A DNA stretch of 64,000 bases, from positions 145,142 to 209,141 of the forward strand of contig BDDD01001806.1 in assembly GCA_001972305.1 (NCBI GenBank), written 5' to 3'. The DNA comes from Cephalotus follicularis (taxonomy: Eukaryota; Streptophyta; Magnoliopsida; Oxalidales; Cephalotaceae). The notes beneath the pieces were generated by a model that searched no databases, had not been told where the DNA came from, and saw only the letters and a program-made list of their open reading frames with translations. A program made the translations under genes and the position numbers. This document shows, in pieces, positions 21,640 to 33,174 of the stretch. The stretch's first letter is position 1. Each line of letters begins with the position of its first letter.

Positions 21640-23659
21640 TATCTGCTCTGAAAGGCTCAGAAATTGGTAGCTAAGGGCGCTGAAGGTTTCTTAGCTGTTG
21701 TGAAGGATGTCTCAAAGGTTGAGCCTCGCCTTGAAGACTATCCTATGGTCAGAGAATTTTACCAGATTTACAGTGATGCTTCTAAGAAAGGTTTGGGGTG
21801 TGTTCTGATGCAGCACGGTCATGTGATAGCTTATGCTTCGAGACAGTTGAAGCCTTATGAAGTGAACTATCCTACACATGATCTTGAGTTGGCAGCTGTA
21901 GTGTTTGCGTTGAAGATTTGGAGGCACTACTTGTACGGGGAAACTTGTGACGTCTTTACCGATCATAAGAGTCTCAAGTACATCTTTACGCAAAAGAGTT
22001 GAACATGCGTCAGAGAAGGTGGTTAGAACTTCTGAAGGACTGTGATCTAAACATTCAGTACCATCCTGGTAAAGCAAATGTTGTAGCTGATGCTCTTGGT
22101 CGGAAGAGTTCTGGGAGTGTAGCGGCTTTGCTTACTCAGCCGCAGTTGATAGTCGATATGGAACGGATGGATTTGCATCTATATGTTCGGGGTTCTGAAT
22201 TTTGTGTTGCTGTGATGAATGTTGAGCCTACTCTTATATCTCGGATTAAGACAGCTCAGAGTGACGATGGTGAGCTTTGGGCCTTAGTCCAGAATGTTGA
22301 AAAGGGTAAGCAATCAGAGTTTCATATAGATGAGCACGGTGTGATATGGCTGGGTAATCGGTTATGTGTTCCGTCAGATTCTTCTATCAGAGACGATGTT
22401 TTGTCAGAGGCACACAATTCTCCATTTTCTATACATCCGGGTTCTACGAAAATGTATAGAGACTTGAAGAAGAACTTCTGGTGGAATGGAATGAAAAGGG
22501 ATGTAGCGGAGTACGTTGGGAAGTGTTTGATATGTCAGCAAGTAAAGATTGAGCACCAGCGTGCTAGTGGTTTGTTACAACCCTTGGAAGTACCGGTATG
22601 GAAATGGGAAAGCATTTCGATGGACTTTGTGACGGGTTTACCGAGAACTTTCAGAAGGAATGATGCTATCTAGGTAGTAGTGGATCGATTGACGAAATCG
22701 GCTCACTTCTTGGATATCCGAGAGGACTTCTCTGTTGACCATTTGGCTGAGGTGTTTCAGCGGGAGATAGTGAGACTGCATGGGACTCCAGTATCCATTG
22801 TTTCGGATAGGGATCCTCGTTTCACTTCGCGGTTTTGGAAAGGGTTTCAGAAAGCGTGGGGTACTACGCTCAGTTACAGTATAGCTTTTCATCCACAGAC
22901 AGATGGGAAGACTGAGAGAACCATCCAGACCTTAGAAGATATGTTGAGGTCTTGTGCTTTGGAGTGGATTGGGAACTGGGATGAGTATTTGAGCTTGGTA
23001 GAGTTTGCCTACAATAACAGTTGGCATGCTAGTATCGGTATGGCTCTGTTTGAAGCTCTATATGGGAGGAAGTGTCATGCTCCGACATGTTGGTATGAGG
23101 TTGGAGAGCGAGTTATTGAAGGACCCGAGCTAGTGCAGATCACTACCGAGAAAGTGGCAATAGTAAGGGAGAGGTTGAAAGCGGCTCAATCTCGACAAAA
23201 GAGTTATGAGGACAGACATTGGAGGGACTTGGAGTTCAAGGTTGGTGAACATGTGTTCTTAAAAGTTTCACCATGGAAAGGAGTCCGACGTTTTAGGCTG
23301 AAAGAAAAGTTGAGTCCACGTTTTATCGGGCCTTTCGAAGTTCTGGAGAAGGTAGGCGCGGTTGCTTATCGGTTATCTTTGCCTCCGCAGTTAGCAACGT
23401 CCATAACGTGTTCCATGTGTCTTTACTGAGAGGTTATCAGTATCATCCCCTACATGTGGTTCACTATCCGTTGGACAGTATTCGGGAAGATCTATCATGT
23501 GACGAGGAGGCTGAGGCTATTCTGGATTGACAGGAACGGGTGACACGTAGCAAGACCGTTTCTTTTGTGAAAGTGTTGTGGAGGAATCATCCCGAACGTG
23601 AGGCTACTTGGGAGCTTGAGGAGCATATTCGGGAGCGATATCCGCACTTGTTTGTTTGA
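21640..23659 (+). pseudogene. G pol remnant: RNase H, integrase, chromodomain; RT deleted
   Basis: The protease-RT linker ([10 protein letters not shown], ending near 21759) is joined directly to RNase H ([17 protein letters not shown]). The equivalent interval in element D is about 980 bp and holds all of RT. RNase H then loses frame near 21995. Integrase has [19 protein letters not shown], and all three catalytic residues ([25 protein letters not shown]). A TAG at 22672 interrupts it, and a frameshift lies near 23393. The C-terminal chromodomain (RSKTVSFVKVLWRNHPEREA, then TWELEEHI) has a TGA at about 23529. The frame ends at 23659. Confidence 0.92.
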
Positions 23660-23698
23660 GGTATGTTTATGTTTGTGATTTCGGGACGAAATCTTCTT

Positions 23699-23713
23699 TT
23701 TAGGGGGGGTGGA
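23699..23713 (+). other. G polypurine tract
   Basis: TTAGGGGGGGTGGA lies immediately before the 3' LTR, following the usual GGGACGAAAT text at about 23683. Confidence 0.88.
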
Positions 23714-26529
23714 TGTAATACCCTGCTCGTTCGTAAATGTATTTTACGGAATTTATGTGTGTTTCCGGGCTTTTAATTTTGGGTTAATTTTAAAGTCCGG
23801 TTGCCCTGTGTTTTGGGCTTATGTGATTTGGGCTGATTGATACCAGTTCGATTTTGGGTATGTAATGATATGTTGGGTTTGGTCCTATTTAATCAAAATT
23901 TAATTTCATTAAAACAACTAATTTTTATTTTTAAAACCCTTTTATTCCTTTTATTTTAATTATTTTACTATTTTCCTTTCTTTTTCTTTTTCTTTTTCTT
24001 TTTCTTTTTCTTTTTCTTTTTCTTTCTTTTTCTTTTCTTTCCTTCTTTCTTCTTTCTTCTTTCTTTCCTATTCTTCTCCCTCCTTCACCCGAACTCTCTC
24101 CTCCCTCTTTACTTCCACACGGCAGAAATCTTTTCTTTCCTTTTCTAATCCCCTGAAATCTTTCTTTCTTCCCTTTTGAGCAGTTTTGGTCTCCCTTTTT
24201 CCTTTTGTGAGTGCAATTGTCATTCTATAATTGCTTTCTTCTTTTTCTGCAATTGCCACTGCCGAATTCTGCATGTGAGTCTGTGTTAGATTGCTATGGA
24301 TTCATTTCATCAGGTTGTAGAGGTAATCTCGAATTCTGTTGTCCTTTGGTTGGATTTCTTTGATTGGTTTAAAGCTTTATGCTTTGCTCTTGGTTTTGTT
24401 CTCTTTGGTCCCCTGTGTACAACTAATTAAACAGTAAGATTGTGGTGTTATTGCCGTGTTTTCGTGTCCTTGGTACTCACTGCAGGTTAGTTAAATTCGT
24501 TTCCTCCAGTGATGGTTTTGTTCCAATGTCATAAATTCAGTTTTTATGCTCTTAATGTCACTTGGGTTCAATTCCTATGTTAATATGTTCTGCCATTGTG
24601 TTGTTAAGTCTGTTAACAATTGTAATACACCTTACACATGTCACAATCTAGTTTTAAAGTCTGCAAATTAATAAGGGACAGAATCTGGACACACATGTAT
24701 GTATGCCTTCTTGTTTTCTCTTGGAAGCTAAGCCACTGTCAAATTGTTTCCTATGTCAATTCTGTGTTTTTACGTCACCTAAAAGTCATACATGATCATA
24801 TGTTTATGTCCTTGTGTCACTGGATTAATATTGTATTCATTTGAACCCATTTCTGTATTGAATTGTCTAGTTTGCTGCTGTTCTATCATCCAGAACAGTC
24901 GGCTGTTCCTATGGACAGTCGGCTGGATTGGATGAGCAGCCGACTGCCATATGAACATAGTCGACTGCCTTAGGTTGAGTAGTCGACTGGACCTATGAAC
25001 CAGTCGACTGCCTGCATGCTGGTTTGAGTAGTCAACTGGCCCTTGTGATTAGTCGACTGCCAAGCTTCCCTATTCGGCTGGAGCTTTGTAATAGTCAACT
25101 GTTTTGCCCAGAAATGTACTATTTTCAACTGTTTTGTTCCGTTTGATCTTTGAATCGATCCGAGTCTTTTCCAAACACAGTTATGAGTCTGTTTAACGTT
25201 TCTGATATGTCTTAGACTTTTATACGTATGATTTTGGATGTCTTTTAGATTGTGTGCTTCAAAGGGGAATTTGTTTTTGATCGCCTATTCGTAAGTACTT
25301 TGTGAGCGCATAAGGTACGGATTTTCTGTTCCTTGGCTATCTGATATTTCGAACTGAAACAGTTTTGATATGCTTCTTCGTTTATGAAATAGATAATGTT
25401 TTATGGTTTTGATATGTTTCGAAATTAAAGTTGGTTTGATATTTTTAAATGATTCCGACTTGATACATATGATATGAAATGATACGATATGTTATGAAAC
25501 ATATGATATGATACCGTTGTGAGCGGTTATCTGATATGTTTTGTGAAAGCATATTTTATGTGTTTTAAATTGATTTCGATAAATCAATGTTTTTGAGATA
25601 AATGAATACTGAGTATTGTACCCACCTATGGGGCGTACCATAGGCACGTCGTGGGCCTGGCACGGGGACGTGACACTTCCGTAGCGGTGTGATTAGTCTA
25701 CGGCGTCTCTGAGTGTATGAATAAATCCCATGAGGTGGATTTATGGATCCGCTATGTATGATAGAGGCGTATGAATCGATTCTAGTTTATGATATATGAT
25801 CTAGTGAATGATCAAATATGTGATCAGATGGTTGATCTGATATATGATATGTGAGAATTGACTTGTGTAGTGCCGTACACTTCAATTCTAGTGGGCATGT
25901 GGAATTAGCGCCTCCCTTGCCGAATTTATGTTATGTGATATGTATGTGACTCAGTATGATTTGTGATTTATAACCTATGATTCGTAAATGATTTTATGAA
26001 ATGTTTCGTAATTGTTTCAAAAGTTATCTGGATTTATGAAAGCACAAATATGATTTTTACGATTATTTATTTGTTTAAGATTTATGTTATGTATCGTACT
26101 GCTTTTAAAATTATCGTTTACTGTTTTTATTTCCCTTATCCGTACTGAGGTTTGCTCAGCCGCGTTTTTGTTTCCATGCGACAGGTTTTCAGGAGCAGCG
26201 GGGGAAAGTGTGATTGAGTGATGACCATCCTATGTATTGGATTCTAGAGTGTGATCCCTATGTTATGTTTAGTGGTCATAAACACTGATAATTGTGTTAT
26301 TATGTTTTAAATTGGAACTGGATTATGTTTTGAGTTTTCTGCAAATACTTAATATGTCAAATTGTTAAGTTTTAATGTTAAGATGACTGCCACATTTTTT
26401 GCTGTTTTTGGCTAATAAGAAAGCTTATGATTAGTAATGTTATATTTATGCTCAGATGAGTCATGTTATCCTATGATAGGTTCTGTATGATATGTCCTAT
26501 GACGACTCCCGCCGTCCGGGGGTGGTACA
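23714..26529 (+). repeat. G 3' LTR (full length)
   Basis: 2816 bp, TGTAATACCCTGCTCG to GGTGGTACA. It contains the segment at about 25709-26111 that is missing at the N of the 5' copy, a microsatellite at about 23975-24068, and the palindrome cluster at about 24890-25100, somewhat more decayed (for example AGTCAACTGG). Confidence 0.94.
24890..25100. repeat. AGTCGACT palindrome cluster in G 3' LTR
   Basis: The counterpart of 18697-18912 with the same spacing. Several copies carry single substitutions (AGTCAACT, ATTCGGCT). Confidence 0.9.
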
Positions 26530-28156
26530 TTTTGTCCATGACTTATTCTGCTTGTTCCGTGAATAAACATATGGGTGGCACCCCCACAATGTCTTTCCGA
26601 ATAACTGTCATCTTCTGCAAAAAGAAAAGTGCTCAATCGTTTTTCTAAAGGCAATTGCATCGTTGGCGTTCTTAGGCAATGTGTGGTTTTGGAAAAATTC
26701 TATATAGGGTTGTCTCTAATCTCTAGCAATTTGAACAAAATATGCTTCCATGTGGTCAAAGACTTTATAGCATCGATTACATTCCTTTTGGCACTTGTTG
26801 GATTGTTTTACCATTGTGGGTCAGTAATACCCTTGTCTTTGGATTCACCTATAGAGTGAAGTGCCTTGTTCTCCACACACCTGCCCGTGGATTTCTTCCA
26901 TTTTATGCAACCCCTCTTCTTTAGAAATGCACCTTGCCAGAATCCCATTGAACTTTTTTAGTATAATACATTCTTAAGAAATACGAAATGTTTTACCTTA
27001 TGTACTTGCTGAGGTGTAAGGTTCTATAGTTGTACAATGATTTCTGTCCTCTAGTAATGCGCCTTCTCCCCCAGCTCTTCACTGGTTAGTAAGGCAGCGA
27101 TTAAACAAGGAAGAGCTTTTCTAATAACTTTTATAAGGGCTTCATTGTTTTCGTTCACATCGATATTTGAGGCTAGTGTCGCCTAGGCATCGGCGTGGTG
27201 GTTAGAGCTCCTTGGAGTGTAACTATATCAAATGTTCAAAAAGGGATTTTCTAATCTTTGTACCATCGTTTTACATGAAGCAAGAGTGGGTTCTTTGATA
27301 CCATATTCCCCTATGACTTGACTAAGTACCAACCTTGAGGCTCTTTTTACATTCAGGCTCGCGATCTTCATAGTTGATGCAGCTAGCAATCCAATATAAG
27401 CGCTTCATATTCAGCTTCGTTGTTTGAACATCTGAAGTCTAGCTTATAAGATAACTTGAAAGTATCACCAGTTGGTGAATCTAAGACAATACCAGTGATC
27501 CTCCTCTTAATGTTGATGAACCATCAAAATGTAATTCCCATTCCCCCGATTCAACAAAACATACTTCTTGGACATCTCCTGAAATTTCTTTAAAGACTAA
27601 TTCCAAGTCTTGTGAGGGGGATTGGGCTAGAAAATCAGTGTGGGCTTGACTCTTAATTTCCCTTGGCAATTCTACAGTTATGTTAAATTCTGTGAAGACC
27701 ATTTGTAATTTTTCCATCCGTCCGGAGAGAGCGAGTCTATTGAGCAAAAATCTCATATCATCAGAACATGTGACAGTTATTAGCTTGTGAGATAAAAAGT
27801 AGTGTCTGAACTTCTGCAATTCAAACACTAAGGCTAGACAGTGCTTTTCCATAGCTGTATACCGTAGCTCTAATCCTATAATGACTCTGCTCAAATAAAA
27901 TACAGGGCGCTCTTCTCCCTTGACATCTTGCACTAGCATGGCGCTGATTGGTCTCCCTATAGTTAAAATATAAAGCAACAAGGGTTTTTTTGGATTAGGC
28001 ATGATTATTGTAAGGGTGAGGTCAATACCTGTTTCATTTTATCAAATGCCTGTTGTTGTTCCCCCATTCAAGTGAACGTAATGTCTATCTTTAACAAAGG
28101 CTATAGAGGTGATCAGCTCTACTAAGGTGGGAATGAATCCCCTGACATATTATAAA
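26530..28156 (-). pseudogene. Tat RNase H, archaeal-type RNase H and linker to integrase
   Basis: The minus strand 28002-27481 is open for 173 residues: RNase H with LLLYILTIGRPISAMLVQ and FYLSRVIIGLELRYTAMEKH, then the start of a second RNase H (GEWELHFDGSSTLRGG near 27540). The second domain continues in another frame as NNEAEYEALILGL near 27420. Two RNase H domains in this order mark the Tat lineage. Downstream to 26530 the linker toward integrase is decayed. The right end joins solo LTR A2; the left end is the TTTTG duplication of G. Confidence 0.87.
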
Positions 28157-28734
28157 TGTCACGCCTTAAACCGTGGGATGGGCCCCACGGCCCAACACAT
28201 GGCATTCCATACAATTAAATATCATTCCATAAATTAACCACCATAAAATTTAAAACTTTACTTATAAACATCATAAACAATAATCTTCGAATAATATATA
28301 TGAAGATATACCCAGTTCTTACACAACTTAACCCATAAAGGCTCTACCACAAACCAGCAGGTCATAGAAATAAATAAATAATTTCTTACTCAAAAGACTA
28401 GTCCGAATTAGCACACTGCCAAGGAGGAAGACTTACTTTGCTCTTATCCTTTGGGTTGTTGTGCCGCTCCAACAGTACTTGAACCTGGCCCATTCAGGGA
28501 ATGGGTCAGCAACCCATAGGTTGTGTAGATTACAACATGCAGAGACGCATAACCAAGGAGAAAACCATACAACCAGAGAAGAGATGCATGCATTCCATAT
28601 AACCATACAATCCATGTATGTCATTCATTGCTTCCTCGGACTACTCTACTCAACCAATAGATTTCCCAATATCAAACAGAGGAGTTGGTCCGGTCATCCA
28701 TGGTCTGATCCCTATGCAAAATCTTACTATTGAG

Positions 28735-28980
28735 GTTCACCTGCCTGCGAAATTCACCCTTAGGTTCACCTGCTCCGGCGGCATTCACCATTAGGTTTAC
28801 CCATTAGGCGGGATTCGCCCGAGGATCACCTGCCTATCGAATTCACCCCTAGGTTCACCTGTTTTGGCAGAATTCACCCCTTTGGTTAACCTGCCAAGCG
28901 AAATTCACCCTTGGGTTCACCTACTCTTGGCAGAATTCACCAAATTTGGGCTCACCTGCTAGGGACAGTCTCTAGGTGGA
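28735..28980. repeat. Degenerate TTCACC repeats in A2
   Basis: Homologous to the 5290-5565 array: repeated GGTTCACCTGC and GAATTCACCC segments of 25-35 bp. Element B inserted at its end. Confidence 0.72.
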
Positions 28981-29984
28981 TTCTGTAATACCCCGTACCT
29001 GTTTTAAAGGATTATAAATTAAGGCCTTATTTGGCATATGGAAAGGACTTAAATGGGAATTATGGTAAGTTATTTTAAACATGTGGACATGATTAGTTTG
29101 GATTATTATATGATATATGGATTAGCTTCTTGGAGAAGCTTTGTGTTTTTCCCAAGGTGATGATGATATGATGGGAGTTCGTAAGTGGGCTGGTAGTGCC
29201 TTCTTGGTTAGTGGAGTTCAACTTTGAGAGAGAGAAGTAAGAGAGAGCTGGTTTCTTCTTCTTCTTTCCCCTTCTTCTATGAGCATTTTGGTTGCCCTCC
29301 TTTGCTTTTAAGCTGTGAAGGTAAGCTCTCCTCTTCCCTGGTTTGTGTTGTATGGTGGCACGTTGTGCTGGGGCAGAGGAGGAGCATGATAGCCTGGTTT
29401 GGCTGATTGTGTTTTCTGTTCATGCATGTGTTATGTCTTATTCTCGATCTGATATGTGTTAGTTTGCAAACGAGGAACCTGTTGCTCCGACAGAGCATCT
29501 TGGGGTTGGTCGACGGTAGCTTGATGCCATTTGTGAGTGAGACATTCTCCTCTTTCTTTTACTTGATATGTCGTGTGCCTGTTGTTATCCTCTGGTTGAA
29601 CGTTTTTCGTGGGATTTGGATCCCTGTTACCATTGTTTATGTTGTAATCCTATTCTTGGCAGAGCTTGAGAGCTCGGATGGTTCTTGGGTTGAACGTATG
29701 TTGTCCCTATGACAGTTGTTGTTTGCATCAAACGATATTTTTTTATTCTTGGTTCCTCTGATATGTGGGATGCACTGGGATGTGTGGACGTGATGCGTGG
29801 GTTATGGTCGGTGGTAAAGGGTACGTCCGAGGATCAACTCCCCTTAGTATTCTCATTGTCTATGATGGGATACTATGTGGGAACTGCCCCAGGGTTCAAG
29901 ACCTGGATCTGCGGTGTACTATTGTCTATGATGGTATGCTGAGTGTGAGTGCAGGGGTGTCCTCCGTTCCTTCCCATTTGGCCG

Positions 29985-30275
29985 GGGTTAGCGAGCTGTG
30001 GCTCGGATAGATACTAGCTAGTTGTGGCTCGGATAGATACTAGCAGACGAGGTCCGGATAGATTTTAGCAGGCAAGGCCTGGAAAGGTGGTGTGTGTGTT
30101 TTGCCTGGTATGGCGGCAGACCACGGATATGTGGTGGATATGTGATGTTCTAGCGAGCTGTGGCTAGGATAGATACTAGCGAACGAGGTCCGGATAGATG
30201 TTAGCAGGCTGTGGCCTGGATAGATGTGTGTGTTTTGCCTGGTATGGCGGCTGACCACAGGATATTGTGGTGTTG
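29985..30275. repeat. Tandem repeats in B LTR built on GCTCGGATAGATACTAGC
   Basis: About seven units of 25-30 bp, grouped in two blocks of about 140 bp (about 29985-30125 and 30148-30275), each followed by a TTTTGCCTGGTATGGCGGC segment. The counterpart lies in the 3' LTR at about 49300-49590. Confidence 0.82.
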
Positions 30276-31064
30276 TTCCTCTTCTCTTGTTTATCTTGGG
30301 CATAGTTGTTTTACTTGCGATGTTATCTTTTGTTGGAATCCTCCGCTTATCGATATTTGACTCTCTTTTACATTGGCAGACTCCAAGGGGTGGAGCCTTA
30401 TGATATCGCTGAGTTTGTGTTACTTTTGTTTACCCCTGACTTACTCTGTTTTGCCCAGTGGGGCTTTTTTATATATTTTCCCTGTGCGTCCAGTGGTTAT
30501 GGATGCCCTGGAGAATGCTTGTTCTCGCTCACTAGTCATTTGGACTAATCCCCTCCCAGTTGTTTTGCAGAGGAAGTTGTTGTGGCTGCTAGGGCAGTCT
30601 TTTGGGTTGATAAGGTAGTCTGCGGGGGATGAGCAGAGCTACCGGCTTCACGGGCTCGTCCTTGCATGCATTCATGGGGCATATGGGTTTTATTGCTTTT
30701 GTTGTATGGTCCCTGGTCTGGGAAGGAAATGATATTCTTTTGTATGGGTCCCTGGGTTTTGAACAGGGGACGATATTTTGTGAACAAAATATATATTATT
30801 TTGAACAATGATATAATGCATTCTTGAAATGATTTATTATGTTTTATGATGAAATTTCGTGTTTTTATTTGAAACGATATGTTACGATCTTCTGCTTGTT
30901 TACCGAGAAGGTTACTCGAGGTCGTGCAGGTCGGGGGATCTCCCTGGGGCGGGGGTAAACCTGCGGGGCTCATGTCCTGACCTCAGGGTTGTTAGTGCTT
31001 GGATGGTTTCTGTTGCGGTCTGGCATTTGTCTTCGGGCTCTGTCCGAGGAGACGTCCGAGGAGA

Positions 31065-31140
31065 ACGTGTTGCCCGGGGAAGTCAGGCCCGGGGAGGTCA
31101 TGCCCGGGGAAATCAGGCCCGGGGAGGTCATGCCCAGGGT
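31065..31140. repeat. 15-16 bp GCCCGGGGA repeats in B 5' LTR
   Basis: Four to five close copies of GCCCGGGGAGGTCATG or GCCCGGGGAAATCAG. This G/C-rich, CpG-rich block falls inside the segment deleted from the 3' LTR. Confidence 0.85.
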
Positions 31141-31602
31141 CGGTCGTCCAATGAGGACATGCCCGAGGATGGCTCATCCGGGGAATGCATGTCTTAGGAT
31201 GGTGGTGCAGGCCTGGCTTGTGATACGTCGTGTTGTGTGGGTAGTGTTGGCATCCCCTGCCTGGGACCCCTGGCAAGACGTAGTGTTTCGCTCTTTGCCC
31301 TGGCTCTCTCCCCTGGCATGTTCCTTTAGTGGAACGGTGCGTTTGGGTAGTGGCTGTCATGTTCCTTTAGTGGAACGGTGCGTTTGGGCAGTGTCGTTGT
31401 GTTCCCTTTAGTTAAACGATGAGTTTTTGAATGGTTTTGTAATAAGAATTATTTACAGTTTTGCCATTCCTTCTTTGTCCCTTCTCTGCAGCGTGTTTCT
31501 TCTGTCATGCGTGGCGTTTTTTGCTTAGAGGAGATGGGAAATTCCTCCTTCCTGTCGGGCGTTTCATCCGAGGTGGCTACCCTGAGGGACGGGTCGTCAC
31601 AG

Positions 31603-31616
31603 TTGGTATCAGAGAG
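31603..31616 (+). other. B primer-binding site
   Basis: TTGGTATCAGAGAG begins one base after the 5' LTR, a Met-tRNA type site. Confidence 0.9.
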
Positions 31617-31732
31617 ACCGGTTTGGGGTTCTAGTGCATGTTTTGGGGTTTTATATGTTGGATTTTGCATTTCATGCATGGCATACATATGGAACGTGTT
31701 GTTATGGTGGTTTCTTGGCTTGTGTGTGAAGG

Positions 31733-33139
31733 ATGATGTGTCGTAGTGGCACCAGAGGTCGTGGCCGGATTGGGGGCAAGGCAACCTCCAGGCCAGCAGG
31801 GGATCGGGAACCACAGAATGTTCAGCCGGAAGTGCAGGCAAATCCTGCAGTTGATTCCAAGGAAAGCAGGCCTGCAGAGGTCGAGGATCATGCTGGGCAG
31901 TCTGCTGCTCAAGTACCTCCTCCGGTTGTTGCAAGAAGTCAGTCCGAGTTGTTACAGGCTTTTACCGTTTGGGCTCAAACCATTGGGGCAGCCAGACCTC
32001 AATCCTTGCCACTTGAACGTATGCAGTGCCTTGGAGCGGTTGTTTTTGAAGGATCTGGGAACCCTGCTGATGCAGAGACTTGGTTAAACCATATGGAGCG
32101 GATATTCGAAAGGATTGATATATCCGAGGACCAGCGGATAGGAAATGCGTTCTTTTTGTTGGAGCAAGGAGCCTTGCGTTGGTGGGAAGCTTTGAGTCCT
32201 AGGTTTGAGGATCCTCTAGAGATCACCTGGGCTGTGTTTAAAAAGGAGTTCCGCCAGCATTTTCTTCCTCGTACCTTTGTCCAGGAGAGGAGGAGGGAAT
32301 TCTTGCGTTTGTATCAGGGTTCTATTTCAGTGGCACAGTACGAGCATAAGTTTTTGGAGTTGTCTCATTTTGCTCCTGCCTTGGTGGCTGACCAGGAGGA
32401 GAGATGCCAGAGGTTTTTGGACGGCTTAAGGCTGGAGATACGAAATTTTGTAGCAACAATTGATTGGAATGTTTTTGGTAGTCTGGTAGAGTTGGCCATG
32501 AGGGTCGAGCTAAGCATAAATGAGCAGAGGAGCAGACAGGACCGAGGACAGAATCGGTCTGCTTCGAATCTTGAAGTGGAGGAGAGTTCCTCCAAAAATC
32601 AGAGGACGATGGGACCTTTATCTGCCAGTGGACCAGTTGGTAGAGGTAATTGGGGAGAATCACCCCAGTACTGGTCTCAGGCTCCGGTCACTAGTTTTTC
32701 TCATAGAACTCCTGAGATGGAGGGTGCAGCAGCCTTTTCGTCGCCTTCACGTTGTCAGCAGCGTGGTCGACACCATTTTGGTGAGTGTGGAGTCGAGACA
32801 CGTTCTTGTTACCAATGTGGTCAAACCGGGCATTTGAGGAATCGATGTTCGTTGAGGTTGCAGGGTGCAACGGGGAAAGAAGGATTTGCATCCTCGGATG
32901 TACAGTCAATGGCCAGAGCGCAGAAGACCAATCAGTTGGGTGCACCGAGTAGTGGAGCTGCTGCTTGGCAAGCCTCTAGTTCGGGAGCTGGTAGCAGTAG
33001 ACCACCTGGAAGACCTATGGCCACTGCAAGGGTGTACAATTTGAAGACGGTTACAGGCCTTACCACTCTTGCTGAGGATGAAGGTAAGTTTGTTTCTTCG
33101 AATCATGTTTTGGTTATAAGTGTTCCACCTGTGTTTTAA
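31733..33139 (+). CDS. B gag
   Basis: An open 468-residue frame. The retrotransposon gag core lies at about residues 108-265 (ADAETWLNHMERIFERI, RWWEALSPRF, KKEFRQHFLPRTFVQERRRE, YEHKFLELSHFAP). Zinc knuckle CYQCGQTGHLRNRC is at about 359-372. The protein then reaches ARVYNLKTV, a position that precedes protease in related elements, and stops shortly after (SVPPVF). Only about 35 bp separate the stop from the 3' LTR. It would supply particle protein and nucleic-acid binding but no enzyme. Confidence 0.92.
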   Translation: MMCRSGTRGRGRIGGKATSRPAGDREPQNVQPEVQANPAVDSKESRPAEVEDHAGQSAAQVPPPVVARSQSELLQAFTVWAQTIGAARPQSLPLERMQCLGAVVFEGSGNPADAETWLNHMERIFERIDISEDQRIGNAFFLLEQGALRWWEALSPRFEDPLEITWAVFKKEFRQHFLPRTFVQERRREFLRLYQGSISVAQYEHKFLELSHFAPALVADQEERCQRFLDGLRLEIRNFVATIDWNVFGSLVELAMRVELSINEQRSRQDRGQNRSASNLEVEESSSKNQRTMGPLSASGPVGRGNWGESPQYWSQAPVTSFSHRTPEMEGAAAFSSPSRCQQRGRHHFGECGVETRSCYQCGQTGHLRNRCSLRLQGATGKEGFASSDVQSMARAQKTNQLGAPSSGAAAWQASSSGAGSSRPPGRPMATARVYNLKTVTGLTTLAEDEGKFVSSNHVLVISVPPVF

Positions 33140-33145
33140 AATTTT

Positions 33146-33174
33146 GGGGACAAAATTTCCTCAGGTAGGGAGGA
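33146..33174 (+). other. B polypurine tract region
   Basis: GGGGACAAAATTTCCTCAGG followed by TAGGGAGGA lies directly before the 3' LTR, a typical chromovirus arrangement. Confidence 0.85.

Larger units (their letters stand above)
17535..26529 (+). mobile_element. Element G: Tekay-like Ty3/gypsy chromovirus lacking RT
   Basis: LTRs at 17535-19918 and 23714-26529, primer site, gag-protease frame, RNase H and integrase with chromodomain, and polypurine tract; flanked by duplication TTTTG (17530-17534 and 26530-26534). The RT domain is missing entirely. It is inserted in the Tat element between RNase H and integrase. Confidence 0.94.
28984..31601 (+). repeat. B 5' LTR (full length)
   Basis: It begins TGTAATACCCCGTACC and ends GGGTCGTCACA, 2618 bp. 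It contains two internal tandem arrays and a threefold repeat of a segment built on GTTCCTTTAGTGGAACGGTG at about 31310-31425. No coding sequence is supported; frames of 100-140 codons over the arrays are repeat artefacts. Confidence 0.92.

Noticed and set aside
30989-31411. 140-codon plus-strand frame and 122-codon minus-strand frame
   Set aside because: They cover repeats within the B LTR and resemble no protein.
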